Assembly (NCBI GenBank): GCA_016647705.1 | Contig: CM028329.1 | Coordinates: 57,057,231 to 57,121,230, forward strand | DNA from: Eucommia ulmoides | Taxonomy: Eukaryota > Streptophyta > Magnoliopsida > Garryales > Eucommiaceae | Length of the DNA: 64,000 nt | Reading direction: 5' to 3' | In this document: positions 1-10,615 of the stretch, in pieces | Layout: the number at the start of each line of letters is the position of its first letter | Numbering within the stretch: position 1 is the stretch's first letter | Notes under the pieces: model-generated | Databases searched by the model: none | What the model saw: only the letters and a program-made list of their open reading frames with translations | What the model was told of the DNA's origin: nothing | Position numbers and translations under genes: made by a program

Positions 1-1085
1 AATTGCAGAAGGTCAGGGTGTTTTTCAAAATAGATCTTCGATCAAGATATCATCAACTAAAAGTCAGAGACAGTGACGTGGCGAAAATGGCATTCTGTAC
101 GAGGTATGGGCATTACGAATTTCTAGTCATGCCATTTGGATTGACGAATGCCCCTGCTGCTTTTATGGATTTGATGAATCGGATCTTCCAACCCTATATA
201 GATCAGTTTATTATCGTGTTCATTGATAATATACTAATATATTCCCAAAATAAATAAGCACATGCAGAGCATCTCAAAATTGTGTTGGAGACTTTGTAAG
301 AGAAGTTGTATGCAAAGTTCAGTAAATGTGAGTTTTGGTTGGATAGAGTTGTATTCTTGGGGCATGTTATCTCGGGGGATGGTATTCAAGTGAATCCAAA
401 AACAGTTGAAGCCGTTGTTCAATAGGAGAGGCCAAAAAGTGTGACCGAAGTTCGAAGCTTATTAGGATTGGCGGGTTAATATCGTCGGTTTGTACATGGA
501 TTTTCTGTTATAGCTGCCCTGTTGACCCGATTGACCTGCAAGGAATCTAAATTTGAGTGGACTGACAAATGTGAACAGAGTTTCCAAGAGCTAAAGAGTA
601 TACTGATATCTGCACCAATACTTTTTCTTCCGACTGAAGGTGGTGGTTTTGTGATCTATAGTGATGATTCACACCAAGGGCTAGGGTGTGTATTGATGCA
701 ACATGGTCACGTGATTGCATATGCCTCTCGGTAATTAAAGAATCATGAGCGTAATTACCCGACGCATGATTTGGAGTTGGTGGTGATTGTGTTTGCCTTA
801 AAGATTTGGAGACATTACCTGTACGACGAGACTTGTAAGATATACACCAACCACCAGAGTTTGAAACATTTGTTTACCCAGAAAGAACTAAATCTAAGAC
901 AGAGACGCTGGATAGAATTGATCAAGGACTATGATTGTACTATCCACTTTCATCTTGGAAAGGCCAATGTTGTAGTGGATGCACTGAGTCGAAAATCAGC
1001 GGGTTCAGTTACACATATTCAAATTGTTCGTACTAATTTGTATGTCGAGTTCAGATCTTTGCAAGTACGGTTGGCGGTTGGCTAA
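1..1085 (+). pseudogene. Ty3/gypsy pol remnant: reverse transcriptase and RNase H
   Basis: The frame enters the window inside the reverse transcriptase palm. Visible motifs are [24 protein letters not shown] and [10 protein letters not shown]; the last is the catalytic Y/F-x-D-D box, here FIDN, so the second aspartate is lost. It continues through [11 protein letters not shown] (tether) into an RNase H-like part ([29 protein letters not shown]). The frame is broken by several nonsense codons (256, 423, 477 and 732 regions), each best explained as a single-base change in a conserved codon. The family normally copies element RNA into DNA. This copy cannot be active: the catalytic pair is damaged and the frame is broken. 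The 5' half (LTR, gag, protease) lies outside the window. Confidence 0.93.
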
Positions 1086-1094
1086 AGGGTAGCG

Positions 1095-2563
1095 TTGCTT
1101 GCGACTTTGACTTTGAAACCGATATTAATCGAGCATATCATAGAAGCACAGAAGTCAAACGCCCAATTGAGGAAGATTAGAAATGAAGTAAAAACCAGCC
1201 ACAGAGCCAACTATCGTGTCATGGATAATGTTGAAGTCTTGATAGTTGGAAATAGATTGTGTATGCCTGATGATACCAATCTGAAGAAAGACATCTTGGA
1301 GGAAGCGCATAACTCAGTATAAGCAATAATACAACCAAGCAGTACCCAAATGTATCGGGATCTGCAATAACACTATTGGTAGAATGGAATGAAACGAAAA
1401 AATATTGAATTTGTTGTCAGGTGTCTCGTTTGTTAGCAAGTCAAGATCGAGCACCAACGTCCAAGTAGATTATTACAGCCTCTATCTATTCCAGAGTGGA
1501 AATAGGAGTATATCACAATGAATTTTGTTTCGGGATTACCCCGTACTCAAAAGGGGCATAATTCCATCTGGATGATCGTTGATAGGCTTACTAAATCCGC
1601 TAATTTTCTAGCCGTAAAGATGACATACTTTCTAGATAAGTATGCCCAATTGTATATTGACGAGATTGTTAGATTGCATGGTGCGCCAATTTCCATCGTG
1701 TCGGATAGAGATCCGAGATTTGCTTCGAAGTTCTGGCCAAGTCTCCAAACTGCTCTAAGCACCAAACTGAAATTCAGTAGCGCCTTTAATCCTCAGATTG
1801 ACGTTGGAGCATACGATTCAGACGTTGGAGGACATGTTAAGGGGTTGTGTTTTGAAATTTCCTAGTAGTTGGGATGATCATTTGACGTTGATAGAATTTA
1901 CCTACAATAACAGCTATCATTCGGCAATCGAGATGACACCATATGAAGCCTTGTATGGTAAGAGATGCAGAACCCCAGTCTGTTGAACTGAAGTGGGAGA
2001 AAGGAAATTACTGATGCCGGATATAACCCAAATAACGGCAAACAAAGTAAAGGTGATTCAGGAAAAATTGAGAATTGCTCAGAGTCGACAAAAGAGTTAT
2101 GCTGACAAGCGTAGGCGAGAGTTGGAATTTGAAGTTGATGATCATGTGTTTTTGCGTATATAGCCGTGAAATAGCATAATGAGATTCGGGAAAAAAGAAA
2201 AATTAAGTCCGAGGTATATCGGGTCATACAAAATCTTAGAACGGGTTGATGCGACAGCTTATCGACTTGCCTTACCGCCAGAATTGTCTAGACTACACGA
2301 CGTTTTCCACATATCGATACTTAGGAAATATGTGTCAGATCATTCGCATGTGTTGACTTCTCAACCAATTGAATTAGAAGAGGATTTAACATACGTTGAG
2401 GAGCCGGTTCAGATCTTGAGTCGTAAAGATTAAGTGTTGCGGAAGAAAATGATTCCATTAGTAAAAGTGCTCTAGCGTAGTCATTCAGTGGAGGAGGCGA
2501 CGTGGGAGCAAGAGGTTGAGATGAGAGATAAATATCTGCACTTGTTCGATCAAGGTAACTAAA
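1095..2563 (+). pseudogene. Ty3/gypsy pol remnant: integrase and C-terminal domain
   Basis: This continues the same decayed polyprotein. A degraded HHCC zinc finger (around 1300-1440, CLVC visible) precedes the integrase core with MNFVSGLP, IWMIVDRLTKSANF, VSDRDPRFASKFW and later EFTYNNSYHSAIEMTPYEALYG. The sequence between SAFNPQ and the next conserved block is shifted in frame near 1800. The C-terminal part (PRYIGSYKILERV, LHDVFHISILRKY, EATWEQE) is the GPY/F-type module plus tail typical of Del/Tekay-like chromoviruses. I infer that lineage from the motif order. Many stops are present and it is non-functional. The tail ends about 35 bases before the LTR, after a purine-rich tract. Confidence 0.92.
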
Positions 2564-2581
2564 ATTTCGGGATGAAATTTC

Positions 2582-2598
2582 TTTTAGGAGGGAAAGGT
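2582..2598 (+). other. polypurine tract of the gypsy element
   Basis: A purine-rich stretch (AGGAGGGAAAGG) lies immediately 5' of the TGTAAGACC LTR start, as expected for the plus-strand priming site of an LTR retrotransposon. Confidence 0.7.
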
Positions 2599-2847
2599 TG
2601 TAAGACCCCAAATTCTGTACGTGCATAATCATTAACTGCATTTTAGCACATTTAGAAAATAACGGGGTAGAATATGTCATTTCTAATTTAAATTAAAATT
2701 TTAGGGGTTAAATAGCAATTTTAGAAATATTAGTTTTAAATTTTAGGTTTAAATGATAACTTAAATATAATCAAAGGGGGAGTAACATAATTTAATATAA
2801 AATATATAAATGAATTGTTAATGAGGGCAAGTTGTGATCTATTATAT

Positions 2848-3560
2848 GTGTGTGTGTGTGTGTGTGTCCATGCACACACATTTCACAATAGCCTCAAAAG
2901 AAGAAAAACAGAAAGAGGAGAAGTGGGTCTACGGTAGTATGTTCGGTCGGCGGTACGCAGTCCGATGTGTGTGTGTGTGTGTGTTGTCGGCGGTGAGTGG
3001 GTGTGTGTCGTTCAGTGCAGTCGGTGTGGGTATGTGTGTGTGACCGTCGTAGGGTATGTGGCATCACCGTTCGTCGCCGACGTTGATGAGTGTGTGTGTG
3101 TGTGTCACCAGTGTAGATGGGTGTCAGCCGTTCAATGTTGTCAGCGTAGGTGTGTGTATGATCATCGCCGTCGTTCGGCGAGTGTGGGTTGTTTAACGTC
3201 GACATGTGCGTGTTCCTGTATGTGTGGGTGGTTGGCCGTCGGTCGTCGGCCATCTGTGACGAAGTGTGTGCGGTCTGTTCAGCATCGCCGGTGTGTGTGT
3301 GTGTTTGTGTATTCTATGTTGTTCAATCTCCGACAAATGTGTGTGTGTGTAGCCGTTGTTGTGTGTGTTCGATCGATGTAAGGTGATCGACGGTGTGGCA
3401 TCGTCGTCTAGTCCGGTTGTGTGTGTTTCGACGTGTATGCATGTGTTCGTCGTGTGTGTCGGTATGTGTTGCCGACGGTGTGTTTCGTCGTGGAGTAGTG
3501 TAATCAAACGCTGCGGGTATATGTGTGAGTTCGGTTCGTCGTCCGCGCGGTGTGTGTCAC
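2848..3560 (+). repeat. GT/TG-rich low-complexity region of the LTR
   Basis: Repeated (TG)n runs of 8-20 bases alternate with CG-containing spacers such as CCGTCG and CGTCGTC. Long open frames here on both strands encode only Cys-Val or Thr-His repeats and are not genes. A weaker version lies at the equivalent place of the solo LTR (about 25180-25760). Confidence 0.85.
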
Positions 3561-4184
3561 TGGCGGTGAAGGCAGGCGGTGAGGGTGCCGTTCGGCTAAA
3601 TCAGAAACCGAAAGAGAAAACAAAAATATAAAAATAAATAACCAACCAAAATCTACATTGACCGGCGGAAAATTCGGAGCAGAAAAATTTCAGTCGATTA
3701 TTGTTTTCATTAAATTAAATTATTAGCATTAAATTTTTTGTAATCGTGATAATAATTATCTTAACCGATAATTTTTTAAAAAAAAATGTTGTACCATAAA
3801 TATTGACATGGGAAAATGAGGAAAATAACAATTTTGCATAATTAAATTCGGGGAATGGAAAATTTTTTAATTTAGGGTCATGCCTTGCATATTAGGGTTA
3901 TTTTAAATAAAATATTAATTTAGGCCCTATCGCTATTTGGTTCGCAGGCGCCAGCATCCCGGTAGTTTCTGACGTCGGTATTTTTACAGTGCGAAAAACG
4001 AGGTAAGTATATTGTCTTCTATATAAATTTACAAATTTTATTTTCGTATAAATTGTGGAAAAAAAGTGTTTATTAAAAATTTGACGATTTTATGACTTAT
4101 GTGGATCAAGTAGATGTAAAATGTAGAAGGTGATTTTTGTCCGACTATGCCATAGTTTTGATCCCGTCAATAGGATATGACCTG

Positions 4185-4525
4185 CGGGATGGTTTTGATT
4201 TGTTAGGAGGGCATGTTCTGTAGGTGGTTGATTATTATTATTGACCTGTCAAGAATGTCGATCCTATGGGTGGTTGATTATTATGACCTGTCAAGAGGGC
4301 ATGTCCTGCAGATGGTTAAAGATATTATGACCTATCAAGAGGATTATTCCTGCAGGTGGTTGATTATTATGACCTGTCAGGAGAATTAGCCCTGCAGGTG
4401 GTTGTTGATATTATAACCTGTCAGGAGGATTAGTTCTGCAGGTGGTTGATTATTATGACCTGTCAGGAGGATTAGTCCTGCAGGTGGTTGATTGAGCTGC
4501 TAAGAGTGCAAATCCTGCGGGTGGT
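4185..4525 (+). repeat. 43-bp minisatellite inside the gypsy LTR
   Basis: About seven to eight diverged tandem copies of a unit reading roughly GACCTGTCAGGAGGATTAG followed by TCCTGCAGGTGGTTGATTA and TTAT. The core CCTGCAGG is palindromic. The array sits just before the conserved TACGGTACCGTTGTAACTTC block. The solo LTR of the same family has an unrelated array at this position. Confidence 0.9.
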
Positions 4526-5257
4526 ACCCCTACCATTGAGGATAATAAATAATCCTGGCACTGATAGTCACATTAGATGGTACAGTAACACAGGTTACGG
4601 TACCGTTGTAACTTCCGATCGAGAGGTAAAAACGATCCTATGGCGAGTAGGAGAGTGGTGTGCGGTATTTTATTATATGACGAGATGTTTGGATTGGGTG
4701 ATTTAAAATAATTGGGTTGATTTACTTAAAATGTTTGGATTGGGTATTTTAAATATATTAGTTTATTTCATTGGTGACAGGGAAACCGGATTTTCGTATG
4801 GTACGTGGTTATGTTTTGTTATATTATATTATATTTTGAAACGTGGTGTTTAATACTTATATTTGATCCATAAAAATATTTTCATATTATGAAGATAGTA
4901 CACCGATAAAATATTTGGTTTCCGATGCCGCAGTTATGAGTGGGTCCACTACTGGCACTAGGTAGAGTCCGGAGATGGTGTCATTTTGAGAGTGAGTCGG
5001 TCATAGGTGAACCGTGGAAGGTTCAGCATTTTGTGATTTTTTTTGTTGTATATATTTGGGACAGGTGTGTTCTCATATATTTTTTTTGGAAATGAGTAAA
5101 TAGGTATTATTTTTGGAAAAAAAAAATATTGATAGCGGTGTGCGTGCATCTGAATATGTATATATATGTATGTATGTATTTGGTTGATTGGTTAGGAAGT
5201 GTCATGTCAACATCACGCCCAGGCCCGGGCGGTGGGGGCCCGGGGTGGAGTGTGACA

Positions 5258-5766
5258 CTTTAGGGCCGAAAAATTTAATTTTTCCTTATTGTAAATGAGA
5301 GGTAGTGCTGAGATTATGCAGAGAGTAGGAGTAGCAGCTAGCAGGAAGCATGCAGGAGCCAAGTAGCGACGAAAGCAATCAACGATGAGCAAGGTGCGAC
5401 GACGCGGGCGACGACAGGCATCGGCGAGTAGTGGCAAGGCACGAGAGAAGGATGAGTCGCAGCAGCAATAGCAGACTGTGGATGAGATCTGCGACAACGT
5501 GGTGTTGGATTGGTGACGACAACGAATGAATCGGCGACGACAGTAGGGTTTTGGTTTGTAGATTCAGCAGCAGAAGATCGGTGGCTAGGCTAAGGAGTGG
5601 CGACGACGGGTGATGGATCTAAGGTCAGTTTTTTTGGGGGGATTAGGGTTCTTGAATAGGGGTGGCCTGGTGGCTAGTGATTGGGGTTATTGAAAAAAAA
5701 TGGGTTTGGTTTGTTTTTTTCTTTTTTTTCTGAGATTGGATCTAACTCATGGCTCTGATACCATAT
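5258..5766 (-). mobile_element. truncated internal leader of a short-LTR copia element
   Basis: On the minus strand the sequence starts with a primer-binding site complementary to initiator Met tRNA (TGGTATCAGAGCC, 5751-5763) and continues into a pyrimidine-rich leader with many CGTCG and GTCGTCGCC runs. It stops exactly at the gypsy LTR end at 5257. I infer that the gypsy element inserted in, or truncated, an older copia element. No gag frame is preserved. Confidence 0.6.
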
Positions 5767-5945
5767 TGATTAGTCTCTCAATCTTCGTTCATTCGCTTGA
5801 ATAGTATATAAGGGGATATATAGTTTAATTTCAGGACATCCCTATAATCAAGCTATTACTGAAATCATCTCCCTAATTACATCTCAATCAAATCTCTAAA
5901 TTAGGAAAGTAGTAATTACATATAATTTTAACCTTATTCAATACA
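5767..5945 (-). mobile_element. short copia LTR (about 179 bp)
   Basis: It begins (plus strand) TGATTAGTCTC directly after the Met-tRNA primer-binding site and probably ends ...TTCAATACA, giving TG...CA ends. On the minus strand it has a TATA-like CCCCTTATATAC followed by a short R/U5, as in short-LTR copia (Ale/Retrofit-like) families. The far boundary is inferred from the terminal dinucleotide only. Confidence 0.5.
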
Positions 5946-7113
5946 ATGTTGTCAGGCATTTTGCTTCGTTGAAGCAAGGGTCAAGACAACCTATTTTCAA
6001 CACTATGATTGATGTTCATGGGCGTGGCATGACACCATATTAGGCCTTGACATGGAATCAAGGCAACAAAAATCAACATCATCATCATGCATCGGCAAAA
6101 TAGGATGTCGTTGGCAATGGTGATGGGCGTTGAGTAGCGTTGCAGCGAGGTTCAAGACAAGTCTAGGTGCAATACTAGGATTGGTTTCATGGGCGCAAAA
6201 TGAAACCAACTAAAACTTTGGAACACAACTAAAACAACGCAGGCAGAGTATGGGCACAAGACCAAGGTTCGGTCACAGTCATGCATGTGGTATGCAAACT
6301 GTTGGTGTACAACTGCAGTTGAGAAATGCAATGAAGATGGGTACAAAATTAGTTGGACAACTCATGCAGTTGATACCTAATTAAGGTGTAGGAAAATAGA
6401 CTAAGTGAGGTCAAGCTTAGTGCATATACCATGCGTGAGGGAACAATTACCTGACTATGTTTACATAAAGTAGAGTAATTACCATGCTTGCATATCTTGA
6501 CGACTCCTAGCAGTTTAGGAGTGTCGACTACGATCTTCTCCCTGTAAGTTCGTGGTTGAATATAAGAGTTCAGTCAAGAGAACGTGTTCCGTAACCCTTG
6601 ACCAAATATCTATGTATGTTTTCTTGTTTTCTTGAGTTATAAAAATAGGGTTGACACTTGGGCCTATGTGGTGTATTTTCATATTTTGTTTGTAGTATTG
6701 ACTTTACACGTTTGGCATAGATATTGTAGGTGTACTGAAACAATGGGACGACTAACTAAATTTAATAGTTGTCAAGAATTGCGTTCAACTGAAATATGAA
6801 ACCCTAAACGGATAATTCAGGATGAATCACAATAGTTAAATATTGTGTTCCTCAAAAAAAAAAAAAAAAAAAAAAGCGATGAAATCCAAAAAATAAAATG
6901 AAGGAGCTATATTTTATATTTCATTAATATGATCCACACAATCCTACTTCCTCCTCCACACATACACAAGCATGACAACATAAAAATGCAAATAACAAGA
7001 AGCCAATCATTGAAACATCCTCCAAAAATCCAATAAATGGATATTTAAGAGAGATGCCCATGGCATGGCTGTCTTATTTCTTACAAAGCTTCATCATAGT
7101 ACTGGTAGTCTTT
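5946..7113. other. intergenic, no recognised gene
   Basis: AT-rich sequence with short runs such as CAAGGCAAC and GTCAAGACAAC and a 21-base A run near 6855. I see no coding exon, RNA gene or complete element. The right part (from about 6900) probably includes the 3' untranslated region of the metallothionein gene. Confidence 0.6.
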
Positions 7114-7119
7114 TTTATT
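7114..7119 (-). terminator. polyadenylation signal of the metallothionein gene
   Basis: AATAAA on the minus strand, about 76 bases downstream of the metallothionein stop codon at 7195-7197. Confidence 0.55.
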
Positions 7120-7149
7120 ACATTTAGAACCCCCCATACAAATTAACAT

Positions 7150-7151
<2 letters not shown>

Positions 7152-7181
<30 letters not shown>
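7152..7181. repeat. (AT)n microsatellite in the metallothionein 3' UTR
   Basis: Uninterrupted AT dinucleotides, 13-43 bases downstream of the metallothionein stop codon. Confidence 0.95.
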
Positions 7182-7183
<2 letters not shown>

Positions 7184-7194
7184 GGGGATTTGAT

Positions 7195-8312
7195 TTAACA
7201 ATTGCATGGGTCACATTGGCAGTTTGAGCCACACTTGCATGCATGACCTCCTTCTGCTGCCTTCTGTGATACCTCAGAGTACCTGCAACAAATTTAAATT
7301 TTTAAATTTCACTTTCTACCCTTCATATTTGAAATATTACAATTTATCCCCCTTCATTCTTTTTTTGTTGCGGGGGGCGGGGGCGAAGATGTTTACGTCT
7401 TCACAGGCGCAACGCCAATGATGGTGGTAGCAATGGTGGTTTTCTCCGCATCAAGGTACATTTTGTATCTGTAAACATTAAAGAAGGAAATAAGTATTTG
7501 TTGTCTAAATCACTAGATGTTCAATTTGGATCGGTCATATTGAGAGCATACTTTCAATTTAAAAAAATACTGATTTGATTAACCAATTTAGGGTTAATTC
7601 TTAGATTGAACGATTTGATTTTGTTGTTATTTTAAATACGGATGTTATATTAAGTGTAAATTGTAAGATGATTCAAAAACTTGTTGGGACACCAAATATG
7701 TAAATTCCAACTCTATAGAAATTACACATGTGACCCCCACTAATTGAATAGATTAGCCTTTTAGTCAAAGTCAACTACCTGTTAGACTTACAATTCAAAA
7801 AATAAATACATGTGTTACCCATAATTCAATGTTCTAATTATATGTAATTACTACTTTACCATGAGTCTTAAATATTGATTTAGTCAAACACGGTACTTTG
7901 TCCCAAGAGACAATCCACGTTCTAATTTTTGACACTAAAATGAGACTTAACTAGGGGGGCAGATCAACTAAGAGGCCTGGAGGGAGTCTTCTCACAACTT
8001 TTGAAAAATTTCACTATTATCCCTAAAAAAAAAAAAAAAAATCATAAAACCCTATAAATTATAAAAATATCTAATCAAGTTCCAAAAAATTTGCCCCCTA
8101 CACCAATATTTTTGATCCGCCGCTCGATTTAGCAACTCCAATTTCCCACCCTTTTAGGCGTAGACTAGATTATCGATCGCAAATAATATATATGTTGAAT
8201 TTATCTTACATCGGATGTGAAAAGAGTTAGTGATTAGGTTATACATGTGAGAAAGAATTTCACCTCGTGAATTAACTTTTGAGGTCAAGAGAGGATTATG
8301 ACCACCTCCACA

Positions 8313-8352
<40 letters not shown>

Positions 8353-8479
8353 ATCATGTAGAAATATATAGTGGTTATTCATAAATAAAATAAATAGGAG
8401 AGATTTATGAATAATTATACCCTACACAGCCGTTGCCACAGCTACAGGTAGAGCCACAGCTTCCACAGCAAGAAGACAT
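7195..8479 (-). CDS. metallothionein type 2-like, three exons
   Basis: Minus-strand exons are 8421-8479, 7397-7468 and 7195-7282 (59+72+88 = 219 nt, 72 residues plus stop). Both introns have GT-AG ends and splice in frame (G/GA and AC/G codons). The N-terminal domain ([18 protein letters not shown]) has six Cys. The linker contains [20 protein letters not shown] and the C-terminal domain ends [14 protein letters not shown] with six Cys. Type-2 plant metallothioneins bind Cu and Zn through thiolate clusters in the cytosol and normally have eight plus six Cys. Here one CxC partner is missing by a small deletion and the Cys before KMY is Tyr21 (TGC to TAC would suffice). Intron 1 is long (952 bp) and holds an AT microsatellite. 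It was found only by splicing: no single frame reveals it. A TATA box and G-box lie upstream. Confidence 0.92.
8316..8350. repeat. (TA)n microsatellite in metallothionein intron 1
   Basis: Uninterrupted TA dinucleotides inside the 952-bp first intron, about 70 bases from the donor site. Confidence 0.95.
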
Positions 8480-8563
8480 TTTTCTTTCAAACAAATTTAG
8501 AGAGAGAAAACTAAGGTTTTCTTTATAGAGAGAGATGTCTTAACCCATGAGTTCATTGGCTTC

Positions 8564-8571
8564 TATTTATA
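8564..8571 (-). promoter_or_regulatory. TATA box of the metallothionein gene
   Basis: TATAAATA on the minus strand, 85-92 bases upstream of the ATG at 8479. The transcript leader between them contains GA-rich runs (GAGAGAG). Confidence 0.75.
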
Positions 8572-8606
8572 ACGGGGAGGGAGGAAGAAATACGATGGCT
8601 ATCCAC

Positions 8607-8620
8607 CGTACACGTGTACG
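8607..8620. promoter_or_regulatory. palindromic G-box/ABRE in the metallothionein promoter
   Basis: CGTACACGTGTACG is a perfect 14-bp palindrome centred on the G-box CACGTG, about 35 bp upstream of the TATA box. The family of sites is bound by bZIP and bHLH factors. Its use here is inference from position. Confidence 0.6.
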
Positions 8621-8989
8621 AATCTCATCGGATTTGCGTATTCTTGTTCTTATCTACTTTTTTTTATTAATTTTTAAATTATTTTTATTAATGACAAAAA
8701 TAATTTAATTTGTTCTTGGAAAATGACGAATGGAAGTGGACAAAACTAATTTTTCATCTATAATTCTATTTATTTTTTAATCAAAAAGTTTTTTAGGTGA
8801 CTTCGTCAAATTAATAATTAAAACAACCAAAAATAATAAGATATTCTTTGTGAAGAGTCCACAAAATTAAATGCAGATCACGTATTATAATAATTTTTTT
8901 TTTAAAATTACTATCAAAAGTAAAAAAGTTGAGTGCCCCGTAAATGTTACTCTAATTTTTTATTTACAAAAATCACAATTATTTTAAGA

Positions 8990-9683
8990 GAAAATTATCT
9001 ATTAATCCCAAAAAAGAAATTATTTATCACATACTCTCATCGACTATTCTTTGCACCGATTAGTCCCATCAATACTTTTTTTTTTTGCACCAATTAGTCT
9101 CATCAACACCTTTTCTTACACCAATTAGTCTCATTTTCAAAATGGTGAGAATTGAGTTTACCGAAATGCCCTTCAATGAATTTCACATCGAGAAGGAAGG
9201 TCATCAAACTGGTGTACCACCGCTGTCAGCAGCCGTCGTCGGTCGCCGCCGCTATAAATTACAGTTTTCACCTCAAACTTTATGATTTTTTGTCACTTTC
9301 TATATGTTTCAAAAAAAAAAAAATCTTGATTTTAGGATAAAATCGTTACTAAACGTAACGTAAAATAAGAAAACAATTGATGTTATATTCAACATTTACA
9401 GGTGTTGAATGTAACATCCACAAGTGTTCAATATAATATCATATGTATTTTATTCTACATACAAAAATAAGAGAATAATAGATGTTACATTCAATATCCA
9501 CAGGTGTTGAATGTTACATTCAACATTCACATGGGGAATATTTTGGTCTGAAAAAAACATCATAAAAAAATAAAAATTAAAAAAAAATTAAAAAAAATTG
9601 ATGTTATATTCAACACTCACAAGTGTTGAATGTTACATTCAACATCCACATGAGGGGTATTTTGGTCAGAAAAAAATAGCATC

Positions 9684-9734
<51 letters not shown>

Positions 9735-9935
9735 AATTGATATTACATTCAACATCCACTTAAGGGGTATTTTGGTCAGAAAAAAATATCATAAAAAAAT
9801 AAAAATAAAAAATTTAATAATTTTAATATTATATTCAACATCTATATGAGGAGTATTTTGGTCAGAAAAAATAAAAGAATTTATTAGTGAAAAAAAAGAA
9901 ATGGTAAGAGTAATTGATAATTTCTTTTTATATTT
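8990..9935. mobile_element. non-autonomous inverted-repeat element with palindromic tandem array
   Basis: The ends match in inverted orientation: AAAAAAGAAATTATTTATCA near 9010 and, reverse-complemented, AAAAAGAAATTATCAATTAC near 9905-9930. Inside are a GC-richer stretch (9130-9260) and, from 9370 to 9870, an array of units containing GTTGAATGTAACAT and GGGGTATTTTGGTCAGAAAA. No transposase frame is present. Exact termini and target duplication are not settled. Confidence 0.5.
9370..9870. repeat. tandem palindromic array (TTACATTCAACA / TGTTGAATGTAA)
   Basis: Four to five imperfect units of about 110-130 bp, each containing the inverted pair ATGTTACATTCAACAT / GTTGAATGTAACAT around a short CCACA spacer, most ending GGGGTATTTTGGTCAGAAAA. 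A 46-base A run (9688-9733) interrupts one unit. Confidence 0.8.
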
Positions 9936-10179
9936 TGAAACTAAATACAACACGCGCATGGTATAAATTAAAAATTTAATATCACACAAGGAAGAGAACA
10001 GCATGAAGCTTGCTGCTGTGCTGAGCAGTGTATCTATAATTTGACATGGCTATGTGGGGCCCCTCAGACTTTTTCTCTTTGAAGAAAAGGATTTTGACAC
10101 TTTGTAGCCCTGAAGTTTGAAGAAATGTCACTTTGATCTCCATAGTTTGAATTTGAAAATATGACAACTTAGGTGACGT

Positions 10180-10615
10180 TAGGTATGCGGGATTTGAGAC
10201 GGAATTGGAATAGCCATGGGAATGATCATTCCAATTACATGGAATTAAATCTCATTCCAATTACCAAAAATTCCTTAATTCTAAAAAAATATGAGATTAA
10301 CCAATATCAAGATAAACTTGGTATTATTTAATCTCAATTACAAGGGATTAGGTTTTAATAATTCATCGGCCCAAAAAAGAGATCAAATACTACCAAATAT
10401 TTGAATTAGAATGAAATTAATTAAATTAACTATTATACCTTTTGAAAATTTAATAAAATTACAATTTTATCTTTTGATATTATTCTAATACCACATATAA
10501 TCATTTTTTACTAAACGTAGGAATGATAATGATCATGTTATTCTATTATCATATTAATTTCAATCATATTGTCATTCTATTCAATTCCAGCATACTAAAC
10601 ACTGCGTTAAAGTTT
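10180..10615. mobile_element. MITE-like element
   Basis: The left end GTTAGGTATGCGGGATTTGA and the reverse complement of the right end (GTTTAGTATGCTGGAATTGA) form an imperfect terminal inverted repeat around about 400 bp of ATTCCAATT-rich sequence. No coding potential. Flanking duplications are unclear. Confidence 0.45.

Larger units (their letters stand above)
2599..5257 (+). mobile_element. 3' LTR of the Ty3/gypsy element (2.66 kb)
   Basis: It starts TGTAAGACCCC directly after the polypurine tract and ends GGAGTGTGACA, keeping the TG...CA termini. The same two ends and several internal blocks recur in the solo LTR at 24648-27430. One shared block is TACGGTACCGTTGTAACTTC near 4596, another the CATCACGCCCAG block before the 3' end. 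The LTR has a GT-rich 5' third, a 43-bp minisatellite and an AT-rich remainder. The 5' partner is outside the window, so no target duplication can be tested. Confidence 0.88.

Noticed and set aside
2834..3631. Overlapping open frames of 65-138 codons on both strands
   Set aside because: They arise from TG/CA dinucleotide runs in the gypsy LTR and encode only Cys-Val or Thr-His repeats.
5213..5497. 94-codon minus-strand frame
   Set aside because: It lies in the GTCGTC-rich copia leader and crosses the gypsy junction, so it is not an original coding sequence.
9598..9849. 83-codon frame with a poly-Lys stretch
   Set aside because: The poly-Lys is the 46-base A run at 9688-9733 inside a repeat array.
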